This document shows positions 43,118 through 53,543 of a stretch of 64,000 nt of DNA, one piece after another. Every line of letters starts with the position of its first letter. Positions within the stretch are counted from its first letter, which is position 1. Origin of the DNA: Owenia fusiformis (Eukaryota; Annelida; Polychaeta; Sabellida; Oweniidae). The position numbers and the translations under genes were made by a program. The notes under the pieces were generated by a model. It did no database searches. It had not been told where the DNA came from and saw nothing but the letters and a program-made list of their open reading frames with translations. The stretch spans positions 7,709,525 to 7,773,524 of the forward strand of contig CAIIXF020000004.1 in assembly GCA_903813345.2 (NCBI GenBank), read 5' to 3'.

Positions 43118-45951
43118 TCAGACACTTACACACTTCTGGAGAAAAGAGGCACTAGTTTCAAGAACAGTTATGTTTGTAGCGTAGTTAAATTTTGAGCTGC
43201 CAAAAAGAAAGAAATTCAATTTCTCTTGTTGGGTCTTAAAATTCTTTTTATATTGAATTTCAAGGTTATTTAGTTTAATTTCGAAGTCAGTTAGGAGGGT
43301 CCTACGGAGTCTGCAGTTAAAGATGACATGCTTGGATGTTTCACTTTTGAATCCACACTTACATTTTGGTGTGTCAGCTAGAGTAAAGTTGTGGGCATGA
43401 AAATGAGATTGAAAAATCAAGTCGACTCTAGTCCTATTAAGACTGATTTCCTCTGGTCTAGGTAAATGCAATGAGGTAGATGATATGATAGGTTCTGGAT
43501 AAATGAGAAGTGTCAATTTAGATTTGAAAGTACTTAAGTTGTCTATCTCTTGGAGTTGTTGGGGTAGTTTATTCCATTCTGAGATAGCTGTAAAAATGCA
43601 TGTTTTCTTTAATAATAATTATTGTTTTCTTTCGATTGGTAAGATAAGATTCAATAAGTAGCATTATATTTGGACCAAACCGTATGCATGTAGCTTCTTA
43701 AGTAATAGCTTATGGGGTAAAGTATCGAAGGCGGCCGATATATCAAGAAAGACTGCACGGACATCATTACCATTATCCATATTAGAAGTTAAAAAATCAA
43801 GAATACTTAGTAGTTGGTGTTGTGTACTGTGACCTGGGAGAAATCCACTTTGAAAATTAAATAGAAGATTGTTTGTTAGCAAATGGTCAACCATCCTTTT
43901 AAAAATAACTCTCTCGGCTACCTTTGAAAGGCAGCTTAATAAAGTTATTGGACGGTAATTAGAAACAAGGTTTTTGTCACTTTTTTATGGCATGGGATAA
44001 TATTCCCTAGTTTCCAGGAATTAGGAAATTTTCTCATTTCAAACATCTTATTGAGAAATTTTGAAAATAATTTTGATAAAGATGGAGCTGCTAACTTGAG
44101 CATTTTATTACTTAGTTTGTCAGGACCTAAAGCTTTGCTAACATCGAGTGATAAAATAATTTCATAAATCTCTCTGTCATTTGTTGAAAGAATGTTTAAA
44201 AAAGAATCAGTTCTAAGGTCAAATTGAACACTGTCTGTATCTACTGTACGTTATGATCAGAATGAAAATTTTTGATGAAATGGTCAAGAAATAAATTAGC
44301 CTTTTCTGTGCTGGTGAGTATAGAAGAGCCGTTTTGGTTGGTCAAAATAGGAATCCTAACAACTTTAGTTTTGAATAAAAGTTTAGATATGACCGACCAG
44401 TAAGACTTGCTGCCATATTTAAGGGAGTTTAATTTCTCATACATGTGTGCTTCATACTCAAGTTTGGCCTTTGTTATTTCCTCGTTAACAATATCACACT
44501 GGTCAATGTACTTTTGATAGCGTTCTTGATTGTTGTTGTGGCGGTATTTGAAATGTAGACGATTCCGTTTATTAATTAGTGTTTTAATGTGAGGCTTGAA
44601 CCATGGTTTATCATTGCTCCGGACCTTTATAAGTTTATTTGGAATGGTATTGGTAAATATTTGGTAGAGTTGGTTAGTAAATTGATCACATAACATGTTC
44701 ATATCATCATTGATCAAGTTTTGAATTTCTAATTGAGTCGTTGATATTTTGAACATCAGCCTCGGAATATGACCAAATTCTACGGAAATATGGCAGTTCC
44801 TTCACTGTACCAACAAATGAAGTACAGACTAGAGTGCTGTGGTCAGTATTTCCGATTGGAGGTGTAACATTTGAAGAGGATATAAGATTTGGTTGATTAG
44901 TGATAAGAAGATCAATGCAGGATTGGCTTCTATTTGTGACACGAGTTGGTTGGTCAATTAACTGTGAAAGACCCAGACTTTGGAGATGGTTATTAAGCTC
45001 ATTTCCAGTAAAGTTTTCATTGTCAGCGTCCCACCAAATTTTGTTGCGAGCATTAAAATCCCCATTAATGACAAGCAGGTCAGCATTGGCATTAGTCAAA
45101 AAGTTGGAGCAGGTATCATAAAATCTTTTAAAATATGCTTTAGACTGTTGAGTATCTTGGGAAGGGGAACGGTAAAAAACTCCATATATAATGCTCTTGT
45201 GGTGGAGCTTAAGTTCAATAAATAAGGCATCTCCCTCAGCATTAACAAAATCATGTCGAGCTATAATAGGGATTTCTTCAGATATATAGATAAGTAAGCC
45301 ACGATTTTTAGCCGAGTAAATTGGAGGATGGAAATTTGGAATGGAAAAACGATTGGTAATTTCATCTTGGGTAAAGGTTCCGACTTCACAGAGACCTACA
45401 ACTTGGGTATCTTCTGTTAAGATACGTGTTTTAAGAGCATCAAACCGAGCGCCAAATTGAGCACTGATGCTATTTATGTTGGAGAACAAAAATTTTACAG
45501 TTGACCAGTTATGAGGTCCAGGATGTGATTCTATGTCGCCACTTAAAATAAGTAAGGATTCAATTGTATTGGGTATATAGCAAAGTTGAGGAGTAAAAAC
45601 AATGATAAGAAGCACAAATGAAGTGATAACATATATCATATTACGCAAACTATATGAAGTTGCACTACATGCTACTTGGACATAATTGATAATACTTAAG
45701 ACTAGGAAGCCCATAATGTTTATATAAACAATAAACACAGTTATGAGTACTAAGGAAATCATATGCAGTGAGAGATTAAGCAATAAACCATTGACCGTTG
45801 TAAGGAGCAATAGTAATCCAGTCAATAGTTGAAAGAGTACTTGAAGCATTTGGCATTTACTAGGTTTGGGAGAGTCAAGTAATTTTTTTGTACTGCAGTT
45901 ACTACTGAATAGACCAATGGCTCTACGCCAAGATTGAGTATCTATGCCCAT
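43118..45951 (-). pseudogene. LINE ORF2: APE endonuclease and reverse transcriptase, degraded
   Basis: Read from 45951: residues 35-125 contain three to four hydrophobic segments, then SGDIESHPGP (137-146). An APE endonuclease follows, with SNINSI, LLVINGDFNARNKIWWD, SCIDLLITN and GNTDHSTL. The frame shifts near 44707-44756 into a linker (ends 44241), then again into RT blocks readable from 44220 to 43664 (DVSKALGPDKLS, a YRPITLLSCLSK-like block split by an A-run shift, QSGFLPGHSTQHQ, the first catalytic block AVFLDISAAFDTLPHK). The FADD/YADD block and surrounding palm are deleted between about 43660 and 43520. The C-terminal zinc-binding segment (CKCGFKSETSKHVIFNC) resumes at 43516-43118. 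The protein cannot be active. Confidence 0.85.
45514..45543 (-). other. 2A-like motif with His in place of Asn
   Basis: Encodes SGDIESHPGP, close to the ribosome-skipping consensus D-(V/I)-E-x-N-P-G-P but with His at the Asn position. 2A-like motifs just N-terminal to the endonuclease are known in CR1/L2-type elements of marine invertebrates (family knowledge). Here it follows several hydrophobic segments. Confidence 0.7.
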
Positions 45952-46558
45952 TGCCTTATTAAGCAGTTAGCATAAGAGAAATACACATTAAAAAATATCA
46001 GGTTGAGGTATGGAAAGATGAGTTCATACGCTACATTCTTCTATGTAAGTTTCATGAGGAAGAAGTAAACAAAGTGTGTAAGTGCCAAAGTGAATGAACC
46101 TTTAAGAAGACTATGACAAGTTTTTAACCTGTTAAATAATAGATGGCAACTAAGTTGCTATCTTGCAAGTGGTTCAGAGAGTCTAGCAGCAATAAAATAA
46201 GAAAGGACCAGTGTGTTTCACCAAGGAGGATTATTGGCTTGGTTTGCAAGGGAAAAACCTTTGTGAATGGGTCACAAAGTTTGTAAGTTGGTTCAACAAA
46301 CAAAGGAACTGGTGTGAAAGCAAATTAAGGTTTTCAGGATCACACTGTGATATCAACAAAAATTAGTGTATGAGTGTCTGTAAACATTGGCACTGAGTCA
46401 ACTTTGAGAAGAAAAGGTAACATGTACTTATAGTATTTGTATACTGACACAATTAACCCTTTGGGTTGAAAAGTTCAGAAAAGAGATGAAATATCATCTG
46501 TAATGTCAACCTGTTTTCTTTGATCAGATATATGTCCAATTGCCCAAATTTTACCATT

Positions 46559-47203
46559 CTAGGCCCATGCGTCCTTAACGTTAGTTGCTTGTTTCAGGCG
46601 CCACAGGAGATTCTTGTTCAATGGGGAGAGACTTTCATGTAGAGACACTCCTGTAGATTTAAGGGACTTGCGTGTCCGGATTAGATGGTCACGAAGTTTA
46701 CGGCTTCTAAATCGCACAATTATTGGCCTCGGTTTCCCATCTTTGCCTTTAATCCTATGAGCCACATCAATATCATCTTCGGTAACAATGGTGTTTGGCA
46801 TAATGGTGCTCAGCTTTGTAGATACGGCTTTAATGCAATCTTCATTTCGCTTATTAGTGTCATTTATACCATGGACAATGAGATGGTCCTTACGAGAGTA
46901 CTGATTGTTCTTGTTAATGTCACTTTTCATGTTGTTTAAATCACCTTTCAAGTTGGACACTTCAGCATTCAGCGAATGGACATCTTCTCTGAGCTTTGTG
47001 TTCTCAGCTTTGAGGGCATCAATGCTGGTTTTGAATAAAGTTTCCATTGCGCTGATGATATCGGCTTTGAGTGATGTCAAATCAGCTTTTGTTACGACTT
47101 CATCAGGTATATCAGGTTCAGCTTCAGCAGATGCACTTTTAGTAGTGTTCCTGTTCTTAGGCGACATGGTCAGCGAAGGGTTAATACAGTGATAAAATGG
47201 CAA
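46559..47203 (-). CDS. LINE ORF1: coiled-coil RNA-binding protein
   Basis: An intact frame of 214 codons; the Met at codon 13 (MSPKNRN) is an equally good start. A low-complexity N terminus is followed by a heptad-rich coiled coil (about residues 40-100). An RRM-like/ORF1p C-terminal domain follows with DHLIVHGIND, DIDVAHRIKGKDGKPRPIIV and RDHLIRTRKSL blocks, as in L1/L2-type ORF1 proteins (transposase-22-like). Such proteins trimerise through the coiled coil and coat element RNA. It remains open although ORF2 is broken. Confidence 0.8.
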   Translation of the reverse strand: MPFYHCINPSLTMSPKNRNTTKSASAEAEPDIPDEVVTKADLTSLKADIISAMETLFKTSIDALKAENTKLREDVHSLNAEVSNLKGDLNNMKSDINKNNQYSRKDHLIVHGINDTNKRNEDCIKAVSTKLSTIMPNTIVTEDDIDVAHRIKGKDGKPRPIIVRFRSRKLRDHLIRTRKSLKSTGVSLHESLSPLNKNLLWRLKQATNVKDAWA

Positions 47204-47400
47204 GTCCAGAAATCAAATATGTAAATCCGTAAATATAGCTCAAAGATTTCATATATGTCCAGAAATTTCGTGTATAATCCAGCATATAATGTTCATAAAT
47301 ATGGTTGGCCAGGTAATTTAGTGTAAATCCATCAAATAATCGCAAATAGTTGCAAAAACGTCACAGCCTTCCTTCTAGTGTGTTTCCACTTAGGCAGCCA

Positions 47401-48495
47401 TACTTATTATTCATTAAAAACATCAGGACAACTTACCATGTAATACATTAATAAAACTCTGAAATAATTCCGTTAACCGTTTTGCTTTTTGAGGTACAAT
47501 AAAAACGTGAAATTACACACGTGAAAATCATCAAACAGTGTGGCCATGCTTATGAGTATTCATATACGTATTGGTATAGGTATATGAGTAAAATCGTAAA
47601 ATAGCGGTGTAAAGACCACTAATTTTCAGGATGGCTGAAATGTGTTTCTTAAATATCTACATTTTTAGTTTTTTAGCTACATTTTTATATCCTACATAAC
47701 TTTTTTACATTTTAAAGCATACTGCTAAATAGTTTCATATTTTGTACCTAAATAACTTTAAAATAAACACTAAAATGGCCGCCATTTTTAAATGAGTGGC
47801 CAAAGAAGAAGTGAGTAGCTCCCATAATACTATTATATTCTTTCGCATTCGGGGATTCCCCTTGGGCATCCTATATGGTCATACAAGCCTTATATGGATC
47901 TATTAAATGATATTCAAAATGGCGGACAACGGTCAGTTGGATTCCTATATGGTCATGTAAGCCGTATATGGATCCAGCACGTGGGTACCACGTGATCGAA
48001 CACGAAGGCTGAACTTTGGGAGATCTCCCCCTCCTGGAGTGGCCATTTTGAAAATCGGATTTCAAGCTCGGAACTTATACACTCATATGGCATTTTGTAC
48101 AAAATATTAACAAAATTGGGCAAACGGCATTCGAGTTATCGTCAAGACATACGGACGGACGGAGGCGTCCCCTATATTCATGTACACTGTACCTCCGAAC
48201 TTCGTTCGATGGGATAAAAATGAACGGATGGGGGAATAGCGGATTTCTAAAAGAAAACTTAACCAATCCGCAAAATTTATTTTTTCACGAAAAAGAGTAC
48301 AAATAAATCTCTAAATAAATATATGTAGTTGCACATGGTAAAATCTGTAATATTTTATGATCCTTTTTTAACTGCTAGACTACCACTCATTAATTTAGAA
48401 CAAAAATATTGACTTTAGCATCGCACGCTGGTGACGTTGCGCCTTTTTTAATAGAAGCGTATCCGTTAAGAATAGGAGATCTGATTGAGTATTTC
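47401..48495. other. Non-coding; short duplicated motif
   Basis: The motif CCTATATGGTCAT followed by AAGCC and TATATGGATC occurs twice (47869-47898 and 47942-47973). An ACGGACGGACGGAG run near 48152 resembles the tail of an interspersed repeat. No gene. Confidence 0.45.
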
Positions 48496-48705
48496 CACGT
48501 CAAATGAGGAAACAATAAAATATACTTACATCTTTACATACTAGTATGCATCAAAAATGGAATGGTAGTTTAATTCTCTCGGTGCCCAAAAATGTGGAGA
48601 TATTTTGATTTGTGGTAGTGGAAGTCCAGTATATAATAGCAGTGACAATGTCTCGTTAATAATATCAAATAACAGTGACAAATGACACCATACTTTGTTA
48701 TGTAA
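48496..48705 (-). promoter_or_regulatory. Upstream block of paralogue 2, homologous to 23161-23575
   Basis: Shares AAACAATAAAATATACTTACAT and CAGTGACAAATGACACCA with the block upstream of paralogue 1 and, on the gene strand, the same GTAAGTATATTTTATTG donor context. It suggests that paralogue 2 starts here with a non-coding exon, giving a ~6.7-kb first intron that holds LINE-3. Confidence 0.45.
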
Positions 48706-49412
48706 AAACAGATTTATTTTCTCCTATATATGTCATGTTTGTAACCTAAATACAGTGAAACCTGTGTTAGTAAGCACCTCTCTCTAGTGAACCTGTATTA
48801 CAGTGAGCGTTTTTATTTGGCAAAACCTTTTTTTCTCCCATTGACTCCCATGTTAAAGTACATTCCTGTAGTGTAACACTGTGAACACTTAAATGTTGGC
48901 ATAATTAATTGAATTATCTTTCACGATATGATATCACTAGTTTTTTGTAACAGCCTTTTGAAGTTACCTGTATTGTAAACAGATTATTGAAACCAGTCCT
49001 AATTTTCTCCGGATGACCGTTACGACATGAAATATTGGGATTTATGCATGTAAATGAAATCGGCTTTGCGGTTGGCTGTTGACCTCTGATACGTGTACTA
49101 TTTGTCTGTAATCAAATCATTAGACAATTGTTTCTTGTCACGTTAGATCACGGTTTGGGATAGTATGGGTTTGTTTTCCTAGTCCTGGTGTACACTTAAA
49201 TATAATAAAACGTGTAACTTGATCCTTTTAGAGAACGTGTACACCTGAACGTGTGTAATCATGGGCCTTACTGTTTCCCTCTGAAGTGGTTTTTCCAGGG
49301 ACCTTATATAATTGTTTCACTTTTACCTTTATACTCAATCATACAAATAAATACTAAGAAGAGGACTAATCCCTAGAGGGCCATCATAACTATTTTCTAT
49401 TGATTTTATGTT
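48706..49412. other. Intergenic; CAGTGAAACCTGTGTTAG terminus
   Basis: CAGTGAAACCTGTGTTAG at 48754 resembles one end of a Tc1/pogo-type element. No opposite end or ORF was found. Confidence 0.4.
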
Positions 49413-49578
49413 CATATATCGTGCGTGGGAGCCAAAGTTCAACGATATCTTCCAACGCTTATGGGAAGGTAACTGTAAAATACAGCAACGATCATCAAAC
49501 TAAAATCCCAGTTACCTTCCCTTAAGCTGTGGACGATATCGTTGAACTGCGGCCACTACGCACTACGCACAATATATG
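49413..49578. mobile_element. Foldback MITE
   Basis: Inverted arms: CATATATCGTGCGTGGGAGC then AGTTCAACGATATC on the left; GATATCGTTGAACT then CTACGCACAATATATG on the right, plus GGGAAGGTAACTG/CAGTTACCTTCCC nearer the centre. No ORF. Confidence 0.75.
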
Positions 49579-50220
49579 TATAATTGACCATACGCCCAGG
49601 ATCCTGTAAGTTTCCTCTAGTCCAAATATCAAAGCATAACGTCAACTATAACTAGTCTAATTCGATGAAAACTAAAAATGTCCACGCTTAGATTCGGCCA
49701 TCTTCAGTGTGGAAGTAGAGGCCGTTACCTTCGCTTGATACCGACTAGTGAAGTTTTGATACGGACTAGTGAAGTTTCACCGCCTAGTTCCCCAATACGT
49801 CATTGTGATGTTCAATCATTGTAAGCATGTTCCTTACACATTTCTTTATCTTGATGTGAAAGAGCAAGGTATGGTGTTGGTTAACAACTTAACACCCAGA
49901 TATTTGCATATTATTCAAAGCGTTTTTAGAAAATTTTGAGACCACCATTTACTGATCACATTTCCATTATAGAGGTATGTTATCTCTGAACCCAAAGGTT
50001 TTCCCCTGTTGTTATAACTGAAAGATTGTGGCAAATCATTGTTGACAGATTATTATCAGCAGAATTTCAATTTTGGCATTGGCGCTTATTTCATGGGAAG
50101 TCTATAGGATGGGGGACTCAAAAATGGGGATCGGAGCAATGTTAAACAATAGTACCCTGGTTAATAGTACCAATACGCTGTAGACTCACATAAGAGTTGA
50201 TATAATGTTCATTTTTCTTG

Positions 50221-50226
50221 TTTATT
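50221..50226 (-). terminator. Poly(A) signal of eL33
   Basis: AATAAA on the minus strand, about 23 nt after the eL33 stop codon. Such a very short 3' UTR is common for ribosomal protein genes. Confidence 0.7.
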
Positions 50227-50248
50227 TGACCAAATATTGTACAGTAAA

Positions 50249-52711
50249 TTAGACTCTTGAGGGGTACAGCATCTGGAAGCACAAAAATAACAAATCTTAG
50301 ATATACTGTTATTTCATAAAATACAAGGATTACAAATGCAAATCTAAACAACAATGCAGTTCAGACAAGGGCTTTACAAACGATTTCTTTGTATGGACAG
50401 CTATGTTGTTTTTCCTCAAATGTAAGGTCATAGGATTTTTTATAATGACATTTAAGATTCGTAATTTTTTTATAATACACATTTTAGGTTTTGAATTTTT
50501 AGCATTCCAATTTTTTGTCCAACATTTTAAGATTTTTGATACCAATTAGACATGTTAGAGTTAGCTGCACAACAGATTTCACAATTACTATAGTATTTGC
50601 GATTTTCTACCTTTGGATCTTTAATAGTTTCACTATTTAATATTACTTTATTATTTACTTTATATTGATCCAAAATATTTCAGATTCTATCTCAAATTTA
50701 ACCTCTTGAATCCCATGCTCTAAAATCAGTTTGAAACCAGAAAATTTTCAATTTTTGCCAGCTTTTGACATTTTACTACACACATCGCAGTAGTGGATGC
50801 TCAAATTGCCATACTGTACTCCTGGTATATTTCGACGCTTTAAATTTCGCGTTTTTTCAAAATTGCAATTTCGCGGCTATTTAATTTGGCTTATTTGAGT
50901 TAATGACATTTCGAGGATTGCACAAGTTGAATTGACGCCTTCCGATTACCGTCAATCAATGCGTATCTTGCTATTTTAGCCCGTTCAGAATCCGAATATG
51001 TTTGTATTTCCCACGTTTAGGGTATTTATTTGAATATTCTTGAATGGCTTTTTCAACTTCAATTAGTAGGATATCATTGTCGTCAACAGTTCTTGCCTTT
51101 GTTGGCCTAATAAGCCAATTCAAAATGTTAGACATTTTAGGCCTTTTTTAAATTATCGCCCAACGACACTGGACGAAACGTTTTCACAACAAATGTTCAC
51201 AAATGTCCACATCACGACAAATGTTTGAGATTTTACAACATTCGCGAACAAAGCGAAATTAAATCGCACGCGAACAATACCCAGAGTACAGTATTAGGTT
51301 TCAAGGTAATTTCTTAGATGAAGAGAGATCTCGTCATTCTGGGATTAGTCAATGGTTAATGCAATAACAGAAAGACTTACAACTCTGATTCTTCTGCCCA
51401 TAGCTTTAGCTGGAAGATTTTTCCTGAACTTTGCTCTAACTGCACCGCTGTTTCCATGGGAACGTGTGATTTTGCCCCAGATCACTCTAATTTTATTGGC
51501 CTTATCTTTGCCTGGGGTGGCAGTCTTACTGTAATAAAAAACAATAATATCATTCACATTTGTGATTTAATGAAATCACTGGGCAGGGTTCTCACCAGGA
51601 AGTTTTAGACAACAGATTTTTCGCTCTATCATGACTACTACTCCCCCTGTGAAATCAGATATATCATATTACTTATTAAGTAGTATACTATTCTACCATC
51701 CCATTTAAATCACAATATACATTTCTAAAAGGTTTCTGACTGCCTATTCCTTGTTCATGTGTTTTCTCAAGAGTTTTACCACAAATTATGTGACAAAAAA
51801 TGTAAAACTAGACTCCAGAAAAAACACTTTGGACTTCAGAAAAGCTATTAAGACTCTGGAGTAAGAGAGTCTAAAGACATTCGACTCTGAAGAGTCTAAA
51901 AGCCTAGTGAGAGCCCTGCTGGGTAATACTGTAATATGTTACATGGACACAATGCTAAGATATATTATAAAAGGGGCAATCAATAAACTTCAGAAGTTTT
52001 GTAAATGGATGATCTTCTGGTGGCAAAATCAAAATTGTAGTGACAACTTTGAATCTAAAATTGAAGGATCATATTACAACATTATATAGAAAAATAAAAA
52101 CATGTACCTGTCCTAACTTTCCAGATAGGTAAGTATAATGTGTAATTTTAGTAGTTTTGTACTATGATAGCAAAATTACAAAAACAAACTAAAGCATACA
52201 AAAGTTAGGCCATGTCAGTGCTCTCCCTTGAATTTTTGTGTGGAGGATTTTAGGATTTTTTTTTGAAACATTTTACGATTTTGTAGTTTTTAGTGCAACA
52301 TTTTAGAATTTGTTTTTTATTGTAACATTTTAGGAGGTGCATCTAATTGCATTGAAGAGTATTTTGGTTTTATAAAATACATGGAGGTGCCTCAAGAGAT
52401 TTCAATGTGGGGAGAGCACTGCATGTACCTTATTGATGTTTTTATTTTCCATAATCTGTTGGTTCTTCAATCGCTTATTTCTAAAATTCAAAGTTGTGAA
52501 CTTACTTTTTGGCTTTGTAAACATATGCGCATCTTTTGCCCAGGTAGAATTCTGTGTCATCTTTGCGTGACACACCATCTATCTTGAGGAGAGATGTATT
52601 TTCACGCTGGTTCCTAAGTCCTCTCTTGAAGCCAGTGAAGACGGCTTTGCAGTAAAGTCTACCTGCCTTCTTGGGTGGGTTACCCTTCACGACAACGGTT
52701 TCTTCTGACAT
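50249..52711 (-). CDS. RPL35A: 60S ribosomal protein eL33 (RPL35A)
   Basis: Three coding exons (52711-52506, 51528-51381, 50272-50249) in perfect phase give 125 aa. The core is unmistakable: [73 protein letters not shown], and the tail VMLYPSRV. The last coding exon is only 24 nt. It is preceded by a CTTCCAG acceptor and encodes MLYPSRV and the stop; it would be missed without the conserved tail. The N terminus is about 15 residues longer than in vertebrates ([15 protein letters not shown]). Exon 2 begins after a CTTTCAG acceptor just upstream of the ATG, so a 5' UTR exon lies upstream (near 53151-53190). A MITE sits in the last intron. Structural component of the large ribosomal subunit in the cytosol. 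Confidence 0.95.
50814..51291. mobile_element. Tc1/mariner-type MITE in an eL33 intron
   Basis: Inverted ends CTGTACTCCTGGTAT and ATACCCAGAGTACAG are flanked by TA on both sides (50812-50813, 51292-51293). The TTTCGCG-rich interior resembles the 4862-5352 element in style. No ORF. Confidence 0.8.
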
Positions 52712-53150
52712 GATACTGCCACCTGAAAGGGCAGGAATGTTTAAACTTTAATAATGCAAATGGCAATGTAACAGATCTGATATGTGAGGTAAAATTCGAG
52801 AACGAGAATGAATTGAAATGAGAAATGAGCAAAGAAAGCAGCTAGAAGAAGATAAAGGTCTCTTCATAGCTTTATTCCTCATGAAATATGCGATTTTTTT
52901 ATAAAATGAAAGGTCAGTACTGGTTAAATATAACATGAAAAAAATGTTTGAAAAAATCTGCTTCCGAAGAAATCACTGGAGAATCATGTTGGAATATCGT
53001 CAAAAATCATTGAGTTTCAACTTCCATCGGCATGATTTGTAGGTATCATTAAAAAGATGAGGATTTTATGCACACATCTGTGTCGTCATTTTAACATTTT
53101 GTCGAATGAACACAGATATATTGAGTAAAATAGAAAATAATTTAACTCAC

Positions 53151-53336
53151 TTGGTTGGGATTTTCAAGATGGCGCTAAAAAGGAAGTAGTAAGAATTGTG
53201 GGACCGGAAGTGCTCAGAGACCTTAGTGACAGAGTAAACACTTTTGGACATTTTTATTCTCTCATGTTTTCATAAAATAAGTACCATTTTTCTGTAGTTC
53301 AACTTTAAAATCGGCGTCGCAACGAAAAAAGAAAGG
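53151..53336. promoter_or_regulatory. Bidirectional promoter of eL33 and DRC9
   Basis: A candidate eL33 5' UTR exon ends at a GTGAGT donor at 53150 (minus strand) and starts in a pyrimidine-rich CTTCCTTTTTAGCGCC tract of TOP type. A DRC9 5' UTR exon appears to end at a GTTAGT donor near 53336. Between them are a CAAGATGGCG YY1-like motif (53165-53174) and an ACCGGAAGTG ETS/GABP site (53203-53212), both frequent in ribosomal-protein promoters. Transcription start positions are inferred. Confidence 0.6.
53203..53212 (+). promoter_or_regulatory. ETS/GABP-like site
   Basis: ACCGGAAGTG is a full match to the ETS core and lies in the short gap between the two divergent 5' ends. Confidence 0.55.
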
Positions 53337-53543
53337 TTAGTCATCATTTATATGTAATAACATGAAGTATTGGTGCAGAAACGAATGTAATAAATCAACT
53401 TGAACTTCGACAGATTTTTCACTTTTGGATTTATTTTTCAAAATCAAAATGTTGAGTGAAAATGTATGAAATATATTTCAAAATAGCTAATGTGACTCCT
53501 TTATCTTCAATATTTAATTCTAATTGAATGGTTTTCTTTAAAG

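Larger units (their letters stand above)
42920..47400 (-). mobile_element. Near full-length two-ORF LINE (LINE-3), internally deleted
   Basis: A minus-strand CR1/L2-like non-LTR element. A T-run at 42924-42935 (poly(A) in element orientation) marks the 3' end and the 5' UTR reaches about 47.4 kb. It has ORF1 (coiled coil and RNA-binding), a ~600-bp spacer, then ORF2 with hydrophobic segments, a 2A-like motif, APE endonuclease, linker and an RT that lacks its catalytic core. It lies between the candidate first exon (48.5 kb) and exon 1 of paralogue 2, in the gene's orientation. Confidence 0.85.

Noticed and set aside
44900-45225. Plus-strand ORFs opposite LINE-3 ORF2
   Set aside because: Antisense shadows of the endonuclease frame.
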